Source: Parachlamydiaceae bacterium | Lineage (GTDB): Bacteria; Chlamydiota; Chlamydiia; Chlamydiales; Parachlamydiaceae | Assembly: GCA_013698165.1 (NCBI GenBank) | Contig: JACCVN010000262.1 | Span: 1 to 6,933, forward strand | Length of the DNA: 6,933 nucleotides | Reading direction: 5' to 3' | In this document: one piece after another, positions 1 to 5,720 of the stretch | How positions within the stretch are numbered: position 1 is the first letter of the stretch | How the letters are laid out: every line of letters begins with the position of its first letter | The notes under the pieces: model-generated | Database searches by the model: none | What the model saw: only the letters and a program-made list of their open reading frames with translations | What the model was told of the DNA's origin: nothing | Program-made: the position numbers and the translations under genes

Positions 1-615
1 AAAATTCTTACTTTTAAAGATGCCATAAATGTTTCCATGCAGGTTGCAGAAGGTTTGAATGTGGTTCATAATGAGGGATGGGCACATCTTGATATCAAAC
101 CAGGAAATTTCTTTTATGAGATTGATATTAAGCGTGGATATGTAGCTAAGCTGGCGGATTTTGACTTTGCAGAGGACTTAAAGAATGCTAAAAGTAACAG
201 ATTACTGATCAATGGAACGCCAGGTTATAGATCCCCTGAAATGACGCGCTTCGAGTGTATGGGACTGGTCGGTGGTCAACAAAATGACATTTTCTCATTA
301 GGGATAAGCATGCTCGAATTAGCAGGTTTTTCAATATGGCATAATTTTGTCAATGATGATAATAACTCTCATAAGACACAAGAAGAAGTTTTAGATGCTT
401 TCGAAGCCTTAATGAGCAATTTTAAATTAGGCAGTCCTGAATATTCTAAGGTTCAAACTGAGTTCTATAAATATGTAGCTAATACAAACCCCCAAGATTA
501 CCAAAAGTCCTATCTAAATTTAGCGGGGAATATGATTAATCCAGATGCCAGTCGACGTCCAAAAATTATTGACGTCGTTTTAGAACTAAAGCTACTGGAT
601 TTGGCAACTACGTAA
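1..615 (+). CDS. Ser/Thr protein kinase, C-terminal part (5' end outside window)
   Basis: The frame is open from base 1, so the start and the ATP-binding N-lobe lie outside the window; 204 residues are visible. Counting from base 1, the catalytic loop HLDIKPGN is at residues 29-36 (catalytic Asp31, Lys33, Asn36), the Mg-binding DFG position reads DFD at 53-55, the APE-type motif is SPE at 78-80 after GTPGYR, the subdomain IX Asp is D96 (NDIFSLG), and the subdomain XI Arg is near 186 in PDASRRP. These are the expected C-lobe motifs of a Hanks-type Ser/Thr kinase. The protein ends about 18 residues after PDASRRP, with no visible membrane segment or sensor domain, so it looks cytosolic or secreted. 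It closes with tandem TAA TAA stops. The DFG Gly to Asp change is unusual, but the catalytic residues remain. Its substrate cannot be told; an effector-like or regulatory role is a guess. Confidence 0.9.
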   Translation, partial: KILTFKDAINVSMQVAEGLNVVHNEGWAHLDIKPGNFFYEIDIKRGYVAKLADFDFAEDLKNAKSNRLLINGTPGYRSPEMTRFECMGLVGGQQNDIFSLGISMLELAGFSIWHNFVNDDNNSHKTQEEVLDAFEALMSNFKLGSPEYSKVQTEFYKYVANTNPQDYQKSYLNLAGNMINPDASRRPKIIDVVLELKLLDLATT

Positions 616-648
616 TAATGTTGCCTGGTTCCTCTCAAAGTAAGCATC

Positions 649-679
649 GTAGCACCTGCTGCGAAACGAAGCAGGCTAC
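649..679. repeat. Imperfect hairpin between the kinase gene and add
   Basis: GTAG plus CCTGCT (649-652, 655-660) pairs with AGCAGG plus CTAC (670-675, 676-679), leaving a two-base bulge at 653-654. It lies 34 bases after the kinase stop and could end or stabilise that transcript, but no clear T-run follows, so it is not a classic intrinsic terminator. The elements GTAGCAC and CGAAGCAG within it recur, fused and on the opposite strand, at 5572-5585, which hints at a dispersed repeat. Confidence 0.45.
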
Positions 680-692
680 ATGGGTTTATTAC

Positions 693-721
693 TAGACTAA
701 ATTTCCCTCTTTCCCTATAAA
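693..721 (+). promoter_or_regulatory. Sigma70-like promoter of the add-guaB-guaA operon
   Basis: TAGACT (693-698) and TATAAA (716-721) are separated by exactly 17 bases. Transcription would start near 728. This leaves a short leader with the ribosome binding site of the ATG at 751, and excludes the in-frame ATG at 721 from the message. The call rests on two hexamers and their spacing only. Confidence 0.5.
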
Positions 722-736
722 TGACCAAAACTGCGG

Positions 737-742
737 AAGGAG
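737..742 (+). promoter_or_regulatory. Ribosome binding site that fixes the add start at 751
   Basis: AAGGAG at 737-742 is a near-perfect Shine-Dalgarno site, 8 bases before the ATG at 751. The upstream in-frame ATG at 721 has only a pyrimidine-rich run before it and overlaps the predicted -10 box. Confidence 0.8.
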
Positions 743-750
743 AGATTTCA

Positions 751-1779
751 ATGGCCATAGAAAAAGAAGACCTTCATTCTCTCGAAGACTTTATGGGCGA
801 AGTGGAGCTCACTGAGCTGCACACACACATTGGATTTGGGATTTCTCCCACGATGCTGTGGGAGATTGCACACGATCAAGGAATTTTACTCCCCACAAAA
901 AACTATTGGGATTTCGTGGAAATGGTAACAATCCATGAAACCAAGACCTACGAAGAGTATTTAAAACTCTACGATTGGACCGAAAAGATCCAATCCTCCC
1001 CCGAATCATTATTTCTCGGTGTACAGAATATGATTTCTGGGGCCTACCGGAAAAATAACATTACTAAGATAGAGCTCCGATTCAATCCCATTTTAAGGAA
1101 CCGAGACCGTGAAAAAGATTTAGACCACTTGATCGTATTTTCTCTACAAGGAATGGAACGGGCAATGCTCAAGTACCCTGTCAAAGCAGGGATGATACTC
1201 ATGATGGATCGTCGATTTACCCACGACCAAAATGAAGCGATCATCAAGAAAGCTATTAAGTACAAAAGTCGTGGTGTCATAGGGATTGATCTTGCTGGCC
1301 CTATCGAACGCACAGAAAATGCACGGAATTTCCGTCCTCGAGATATTTCTGATTTAGTCGCTGAAGCTCGCAAGCATGGCCTTGGGGTGACAATTCATAC
1401 CGGAGAAGCAACAAATGTCGAGGAAATGTGGGAAGTGATTGATGAATTGAAACCTGACCGGATCGGCCATGGTATCGTGAGCGTACAAGATCCAAAGCTG
1501 TTAAAGTACCTAGCCAAGCAAAAAATTGTTCTTGAAACCTGCCCTATATCGAATATCAACACAAGGTTGGTCAAAGATTTCAAAGAACTGAAACAAATCT
1601 ATCAAACTTTCAAGGATAACGATGTGTTGTTCACTATCAATACAGATGGGCCTGAGATGCAGCTAATCACCTTGAGAAAAGTATTTACAAGGCTCTATTT
1701 AGAAGAAGTTCTAACGGCTGAGGACTTGCTAAATGCGAATGAAGTCGCTAAACATGCAAGTTTTATAAAACATGTCTAA
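751..1779 (+). CDS. add: Adenosine deaminase family enzyme (adenosine/AMP-type purine deaminase)
   Basis: A 342-residue metal-dependent amidohydrolase that hydrolyses the 6-amino group of an adenine compound, a cytosolic step in purine salvage. From the 751 start the family residues fall almost exactly where mouse adenosine deaminase has them: zinc ligands H24 and H26 (HTHIGFG), substrate-loop G183 (DLAGP), zinc ligand H216 and catalytic E219 (HTGE), H240 (IGHG), CPISN at 264-268, and D299 (zinc). The exception is the residue after D299: the canonical TDDP reads TDGP, so the Asp that contacts purine N7 is Gly300. The length is normal for the family. It overlaps guaB by 8 bases and is first in the operon, so its product presumably feeds IMP dehydrogenase. 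That fits AMP deaminase activity better than adenosine deaminase, because inosine would still need conversion to IMP; this is inference. A start at 721 is possible but poorly supported. Confidence 0.9.
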   Translation: MAIEKEDLHSLEDFMGEVELTELHTHIGFGISPTMLWEIAHDQGILLPTKNYWDFVEMVTIHETKTYEEYLKLYDWTEKIQSSPESLFLGVQNMISGAYRKNNITKIELRFNPILRNRDREKDLDHLIVFSLQGMERAMLKYPVKAGMILMMDRRFTHDQNEAIIKKAIKYKSRGVIGIDLAGPIERTENARNFRPRDISDLVAEARKHGLGVTIHTGEATNVEEMWEVIDELKPDRIGHGIVSVQDPKLLKYLAKQKIVLETCPISNINTRLVKDFKELKQIYQTFKDNDVLFTINTDGPEMQLITLRKVFTRLYLEEVLTAEDLLNANEVAKHASFIKHV

Positions 1780-2842
1780 TTTAGATGATCTTAAAAATGT
1801 GCGCAATTATCTCACTTTTGATGATGTGCTTCTTCTCCCTAATTACTCAGAAATAACCCCCCAAGAAGTTCTTCTGGAGACTGTGTTGTCAGGGACATCA
1901 CTCCACATCCCTATCCTTTCCGCGCCTATGGATACGCTAACTGAAAGCAGTATGCTCATTGCTCTCGGAAAGCTAGGCGGAATGGGTGTCCTGCATCGTA
2001 ATCTTAGCATTGATGACCAAGCTACCCAACTCAAAATGGCTCTAGACAAAGGTGTAAAGGCAGCTGCTGCCGTAGGTTTCGGAAATGATTTTGAAAATCG
2101 TGTTAACACGCTGGCAAAACTGAATCCGACAGCCATCTGCATCGATTCGGCACACGCACACACTAAAAACATTCTTCATGCCACACGCTACATTAAACAA
2201 CATTTCCCACAGCTTCCACTGATTGCCGGAAATGTCGCTACCTACAACGGGGCAAAAGCCCTTTTTGAAGCGGGCGCAGATGTGGTCAAAGTAGGCATGG
2301 GTTCGGGATCAATATGCACCACACGCATTATGTCGGGGGTCGGTGTTCCGGAACTTTCCGCAATTATCGACTGCGCTTTGGCTGCAAGAGAATTTAAGCG
2401 CTCTATCATCGCTGACGGAGGGATCAGAAATGGCGGTGACATTGTTAAAGCGCTCGCTGCAGGCGCTTCTGCGGTTATGCTAGGATCCCTACTCGCCGGC
2501 ACGAATGAATCTGTAGGAGACCTTATTGAACATGAAGGATTTCAGTACAAGGTCTACAGAGGCATGGGTTCATTGAAGTCGATGGTCAAAGGCAGTGCCA
2601 CACGATACGGACAGAACTACTTACCTGGGGAAACACAAAAACTTGTTCCTGAAGGAGTTGAGGGGTTACTCCCCTGCCGTGGTCCTCTGAATGAATGGCT
2701 CCATCAGATTCTCGGAGGTCTCAGGTCCGGCTGCGGGTACATCGGGGCAGCTAACATTAAGGAGCTTCAGGAAAAGGCGCATATTTATTACGATTACATC
2801 TGCGAGTATCGTGGAATCGCATCCCCATACAATTATTCTTAA
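1772..2842 (+). CDS. guaB: IMP dehydrogenase lacking the CBS (Bateman) module
   Basis: Catalyses NAD-dependent oxidation of IMP to XMP, the committed step to guanine nucleotides. Seen in the 356 residues: N-terminal LTFDDVLLLP (14-23), SAPMDTLTE (50-58), catalytic-loop SICTTR with Cys182 followed by GVGVPE, phosphate-binding DGGIR (215-219), flap YRGMGS (262-267), the Arg-Tyr dyad R278-Y279, and KLVPEGVEG with the bacterial-type Glu294. The dyad, GVGVP (GMP reductases usually have GVGYP) and PEGVEG favour IMP dehydrogenase over GMP reductase, which has a similar length. Usual bacterial enzymes are about 490 residues; here the barrel runs straight from QLKMALD to KGVKAAAAVG (about 86-102), where the CBS pair would be inserted. 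The enzyme therefore lacks the adenine/guanine nucleotide-sensing domain. The ATG lies inside the end of add (8-base overlap) with no clear Shine-Dalgarno, suggesting translational coupling. CBS-less forms are known elsewhere, for example in Borrelia. Confidence 0.93.
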   Translation: MSNLDDLKNVRNYLTFDDVLLLPNYSEITPQEVLLETVLSGTSLHIPILSAPMDTLTESSMLIALGKLGGMGVLHRNLSIDDQATQLKMALDKGVKAAAAVGFGNDFENRVNTLAKLNPTAICIDSAHAHTKNILHATRYIKQHFPQLPLIAGNVATYNGAKALFEAGADVVKVGMGSGSICTTRIMSGVGVPELSAIIDCALAAREFKRSIIADGGIRNGGDIVKALAAGASAVMLGSLLAGTNESVGDLIEHEGFQYKVYRGMGSLKSMVKGSATRYGQNYLPGETQKLVPEGVEGLLPCRGPLNEWLHQILGGLRSGCGYIGAANIKELQEKAHIYYDYICEYRGIASPYNYS

Positions 2843-2862
2843 ATCATGATTCGAGTACTATT

Positions 2863-4359
2863 ATGATTATCATTGTTGATTTTGGCTCTCAAACTGCCCA
2901 CCTCATAGGCAGGCGACTTAAAAAGCTAGGCGTCGAGGTTGAATTTGCATGTCCCGACGAAGTGCTGGAAAGTATTAATGAATTCAAGCCGAAGGGGTTA
3001 ATCTTTTCCGGAGGTCCCGCATCCGTCAATGAACCCAATGCCCCTACTGTCGATCCAAAAGTTTTCACTTTGAATCTTCCAATCCTTGGCATCTGCTACG
3101 GATGGCAATTGATGGCAAAGCTACTGGAAGGGAAAGTCGTCAGCGATCGAAAAGAATATGGACCCGAAAAAGTCAAGTTCATTGATAACATTTTTAAGCT
3201 AAAAAACACTTCATTCAATGTGATCATGTCCCACGGTGATAGCGTTCAGCAGCTGCCTCCCGGATTTAAAATCGCTGCTTCCACAAAAAATGTACCTTGC
3301 ACTGCAGCGATACACCAAAAGAATTGTTTCTATGGCGTCCAATTCCACCCTGAACTCAATGACACGGAACAAGGCTTTGATATCCTGGAATATTTTATTG
3401 CTGACGTTGCGGGATGCTCCATGAATCCCAAGGAAATCGACATTAAGGACCATCTACAAAGAATTCGCAACACTGTTGGGAATCATGAAGTGATCTGTGC
3501 AATCTCCGGAGGAGTAGATTCCACAGTTGCAGCCACTCTGATAGGCCAAGCGATCGAATCTAGACTCCATCTGATTTACATTGAAAACGGTTTGATGCGT
3601 ACCGAAACTGAACAGCGGGTCATCTCATTATTCAAAGATGCTACGGTAATACATGCCGAACAGCTTTTTCTGGATTCACTCAAAGGGGTTACAGATTCTG
3701 AAACAAAACGTAAAATCATTGGAAAGCTATACATCGACCTATTTGAAAAAGAGGCAAAAAAATACCCCGGAATAAAATTTCTGGCCCAAGGGACCATCTA
3801 TTCTGACGTGATTGAATCCAAAGGCTCGAAATTAGCTTCGAACATAAAGTCCCACCATAATGTAGGCGGACTTCCGAAAAATCTGTCATTGCAACTGCTA
3901 GAGCCTCTGCGCGAATTTTATAAGGACGAAGTTAGAGAAATAGGTAAAATGATTGGAATACCCGATAAAGCCCTTGTCGAACACCCCTTTCCCGGTCCCG
4001 GCTACGCCATTAGGATCCGCGGAGAAGTCACTGAAAAACGTCTAAACCAGGTAAAGCTCGCCGATTCAATTCTCATCGAGGAGCTAAGAAAAGCTGATCT
4101 TTACGATCAACTTTTCCAGTGTTTTTCTGTCATGACCGGTGCCTACAGCTCTGCAGTAAAAGGAGATCAGGGCATATTTGCGGAAGTTGTTGCCATCCGA
4201 GCCTACCAATCGCTCGATATTATGACTTCGACGTGGGCAAGAATTCCCTATGATGTTCTGCAAAATATCTCTTCTCGTATCGTGAATGAAGTTCCTGATG
4301 TTTCGAGGGTGGTCTACGATATTTCCACTAAACCTCCCGCAACGATGGAGTGGGAATAA
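2863..4359 (+). CDS. guaA: GMP synthase (glutamine-hydrolysing)
   Basis: Converts XMP, ATP and glutamine to GMP. All parts are present in the 498 residues. The class I glutamine amidotransferase domain (about 1-185) has nucleophile Cys78 in GICYGWQ and the His162/Glu164 pair in FHPE. The ATP-pyrophosphatase domain carries the P-loop SGGVDS at 215-220, then LAQGTIYSDVIES and HHNVGGLP (331-338). The C-terminal dimerisation domain runs from HPFPGPG (374-380) to the family-typical end KPPATMEWE. The length is close to the usual 510-525 and nothing looks broken. It follows guaB by 20 bases and is the last gene of the operon. Its Shine-Dalgarno is weak; a six-codon ORF (2846-2866) stops across its ATG, so it may depend on coupling from upstream. 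Confidence 0.97.
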   Translation: MIIIVDFGSQTAHLIGRRLKKLGVEVEFACPDEVLESINEFKPKGLIFSGGPASVNEPNAPTVDPKVFTLNLPILGICYGWQLMAKLLEGKVVSDRKEYGPEKVKFIDNIFKLKNTSFNVIMSHGDSVQQLPPGFKIAASTKNVPCTAAIHQKNCFYGVQFHPELNDTEQGFDILEYFIADVAGCSMNPKEIDIKDHLQRIRNTVGNHEVICAISGGVDSTVAATLIGQAIESRLHLIYIENGLMRTETEQRVISLFKDATVIHAEQLFLDSLKGVTDSETKRKIIGKLYIDLFEKEAKKYPGIKFLAQGTIYSDVIESKGSKLASNIKSHHNVGGLPKNLSLQLLEPLREFYKDEVREIGKMIGIPDKALVEHPFPGPGYAIRIRGEVTEKRLNQVKLADSILIEELRKADLYDQLFQCFSVMTGAYSSAVKGDQGIFAEVVAIRAYQSLDIMTSTWARIPYDVLQNISSRIVNEVPDVSRVVYDISTKPPATMEWE

Positions 4360-4372
4360 ATTAAGCCAAACG

Positions 4373-4412
4373 AAAGAGGTCTTTGACCTAACTCAAAGCA
4401 GTGTCTTTTTTT
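4373..4412. terminator. Terminator-like structure between convergent genes
   Basis: CTTTGA (4381-4386) pairs with TCAAAG (4393-4398) across a 6-base loop. AAAGA (4373-4377) can pair with TCTTT (4404-4408), extending the stem, and seven Ts follow at 4406-4412. An alternative hairpin AGGTC-TTT-GACCT lies at 4378-4390. On the plus strand this could end the gua operon. It overlaps the stop codon of the minus-strand gene (4393-4395), so the two convergent transcripts would share it. The stem is short and A/T-rich, hence moderate confidence. Confidence 0.45.
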
Positions 4413-5028
4413 CGATGCTTAAAAAAACATTGACCCATGAAATTTGATCTTCTTGAGGGTGCAAATATTGACTAAGATAGTCTAGCGATGTATGCGAGCT
4501 TCCAGGGTAGAACAGAAATCGATATCCTTTTCTGCTGAGAACAATTTGACATGCACATTGCTCGATGATATCCTCAATAGTTTTGTCGATAAACAATTGC
4601 TTGTTTTCAAATTCATAACTACGTTCGATGGAGTAAGAAGCATTTGCGTCTTCTAACAAACAATCTTTAAATATAAGATTAGACTGATATAGGTTCTCAA
4701 CAAATTTCTTGGCGTTTAAATAATTATTATCGTTACAAATATAAGAATGCCAATAAACGATATTGCAAGAAACAAAGTAATCTTGGTAACGACTAATTAA
4801 ATTTTGAGCTTTTAACTTATTATGCATCAGTGCCTTTTCATCATCATTTTGATGTTTTAGGCTTGATGTTTTTAAGTGAGCAATATCGGATAGAAGAACT
4901 GTAATTTTGCCATTAACAGAACTCTTGATTACGGACATAAAGGCATTCATTTTTAAGTCTCCATCGACAGACTTATGAAAAACCGAATCAATACTTATCA
5001 GAGCAATAACAGGATGATCTGTGTTCAC
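4393..5028 (-). CDS. Divergent tRNA-dependent cyclodipeptide synthase-like protein
   Basis: 211 residues from a GTG start. The frame is open back to a TAA at 5086-5088, but no ATG or other usual start lies in that extension, and GGGA sits 10-15 bases before the GTG. The pattern fits cyclodipeptide synthases (CDPS), Rossmann-like enzymes that join amino acids from two aminoacyl-tRNAs: a first hydrophobic strand ending in a Ser (VIALIS, Ser12), a second strand with an acid (VLLSD, 44-48), a Lys-rich helix (about 64-80), then IEDIIEQCA (151-159) with Glu156, and a late strand FLFYPG with Tyr174. Ser12, Glu156 and Tyr174 match in order and rough spacing the AlbC residues S37, E182 and Y202; the AlbC Y178 position would be Glu152. 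This is pattern matching, not an alignment. The gene is much more AT-rich than the gua operon and has no oxidase, P450 or methyltransferase partner here. It could also be a related Rossmann protein of unknown activity. Confidence 0.5.
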   Translation of the reverse strand: MNTDHPVIALISIDSVFHKSVDGDLKMNAFMSVIKSSVNGKITVLLSDIAHLKTSSLKHQNDDEKALMHNKLKAQNLISRYQDYFVSCNIVYWHSYICNDNNYLNAKKFVENLYQSNLIFKDCLLEDANASYSIERSYEFENKQLFIDKTIEDIIEQCACQIVLSRKGYRFLFYPGSSHTSLDYLSQYLHPQEDQISWVNVFLSIEKKTLL

Positions 5029-5086
5029 CCAATCAATTTCCCGAGTTTGAATGCTAATTTTCCTCGTATAAAATTTTGCTGATCTT

Positions 5087-5115
5087 TAAATATTGCAGTA
5101 AAATTTTTTCGACAA
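5087..5115 (-). promoter_or_regulatory. Candidate promoter of the minus-strand CDPS-like gene
   Basis: Read on the minus strand, TTGTCG (5115-5110) and TATTTA (5092-5087) are separated by 17 bases. Transcription would begin near 5080, giving a leader of about 50 bases before the GTG at 5028. In such AT-rich DNA, matches of this quality can arise by chance. Confidence 0.35.
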
Positions 5116-5134
5116 GAGTATTTATTCATAGAAA

Positions 5135-5176
5135 TTACAAACCTAACTTTATAATCAATTATGGATAGGTTTGTAA
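5135..5176. promoter_or_regulatory. Perfect 11-bp inverted repeat flanking a TATAAT box
   Basis: TTACAAACCTA (5135-5145) and TAGGTTTGTAA (5166-5176) are exact reverse complements with a 20-base spacer. The spacer holds TATAAT at 5150-5155. The layout suggests a repressor operator with half-sites on both sides of a -10 element, or an RNA hairpin. No good -35 box was found 16-18 bases upstream of the TATAAT. Confidence 0.45.
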
Positions 5177-5193
5177 AAGGAGAAAAGAGAGCT

Positions 5194-5224
5194 TACCACT
5201 TGGTAGATAGGGTATAAAATACCC
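5194..5224. promoter_or_regulatory. Two adjacent palindromes over a possible promoter
   Basis: TACCA-CT-TGGTA (5194-5205) and GGGTAT-AAA-ATACCC (5210-5224) are perfect inverted repeats five bases apart. TTACCA (5193-5198) and TAAAAT (5215-5220), 16 bases apart, could be -35 and -10 boxes for the small ORF at 5274, each covered by one palindrome. Regulation by a dimeric repressor would fit; no regulator gene is evident nearby. Confidence 0.35.
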
Positions 5225-5273
5225 CTTGCGCAAATTAATTATTTTTGTTATTATTAAACTATGGTTTATTATT

Positions 5274-5381
5274 ATGACTGATTTTAACAATCTTTTAAAA
5301 CAGGTAACTTCGTCGCCCTATCATGATCAGATGGTTCGATTTGTTGCCCCATTATATGATTATTTTGGGGTCCCTGTGTAA
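5274..5381 (+). pseudogene. Possible 5' remnant of a LuxR-type regulator gene (35 codons)
   Basis: This ORF begins ATG ACT GAT and stops at TAA after 35 codons. Its end, VAPLYDYFGVPV, resembles from memory the N-terminal region of LuxR-family helix-turn-helix regulators of intracellular bacteria, where a similar PLxxxFG stretch leads into an aromatic-rich strand. Here the frame stops at that point, and the following bases do not continue the pattern in any frame I read. It is therefore best seen as a truncated remnant. There is no convincing Shine-Dalgarno. It could instead be a chance ORF or an unrelated small protein. Confidence 0.3.
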
Positions 5382-5472
5382 GGGCTTAATATTAAAGCAC
5401 TGTTTAATGACTGATGAGTTGCTGCCGTGATTTGTGAAGTCATTTTAATCCTATTTTAATTTTTTATAAATA

Positions 5473-5518
5473 TATTAGATGATGAGTCTAAAGTTTTAAT
5501 TTATGTTATTATCTAATA
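5473..5518 (+). ncRNA. Long hairpin with two G.U pairs, possible structured RNA
   Basis: TATTAGATGATGA (5473-5485) pairs with TTATTATCTAATA (5506-5518) over 13 positions, two of which are G.T in DNA. They pair as G.U only in plus-strand RNA. The loop is 20 bases. No promoter or flanking gene clarifies its role; it could be part of an untranslated RNA, a weak terminator or an AT-rich coincidence. Confidence 0.25.
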
Positions 5519-5544
5519 ATATCATGTTTCTAAATAAAAGCCCA

Positions 5545-5673
5545 CTAAAATGATGGAAAAACTGTAAAAAACTGCTTCGTGCTACTTCTTGCTTGGGATC
5601 GGTATACAACCCCCGCTACAGATAATGATAAGGCTTTTGCGTGTGGACAACATGCTAAAGTGTTGTTTGACAT
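5545..5673 (-). other. 42-codon minus-strand ORF in a possible decayed repeat
   Basis: ATG at 5671-5673 (minus) opens a 42-codon frame ending in TAG at 5545-5547. The middle of the peptide reads VAGVVYRSQARSSTKQFF. The segment is richer in G and C than its surroundings, and the adjoining DNA up to about 5761 is open in another minus-strand frame for part of its length, as a frameshifted element would be. The ORF contains GTAGCACGAAGCAG (5585-5572, minus strand), related to the hairpin at 649-679. No function is recognised and no Shine-Dalgarno is evident. It may be a dispersed repeat rather than a gene. Confidence 0.25.
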
Positions 5674-5720
5674 GCCATGCTATTTAAGCTTGGATGTGAC
5701 TAGTAAGACGTCATGTAACA

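Noticed and set aside
1772..2842. GMP reductase as the identity of the guaB product, because of its short length.
   Set aside because: The Arg-Tyr dyad, GVGVP after the catalytic Cys, PEGVEG and the link to guaA all fit IMP dehydrogenase.
3236..3424. Plus-strand overlapping ORF inside guaA, and several minus-strand ORFs inside add, guaB and guaA.
   Set aside because: They lie wholly within well-supported genes in other frames, have no ribosome binding sites of note and show no family pattern.
5161..5217. An 18-codon ORF starting at the ATG just after TATAAT.
   Set aside because: It has no Shine-Dalgarno, lies within the inverted repeat and palindromes, and shows no recognisable protein pattern.
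5334..5343. GGTTCGATTT, similar to a tRNA T-loop.
   Set aside because: The flanks do not form a T-stem and no other tRNA arms are present; it lies inside the small ORF at 5274-5381.
5411..5440. CTGATGAG followed by GTGAAGTC, resembling the hammerhead ribozyme core.
   Set aside because: The flanking arms AATGACT (5406-5412) and AGTCATT (5438-5444) pair directly with each other, no stem II forms between the core pieces, and there is no third stem or cleavage site. The motif is most likely coincidence.
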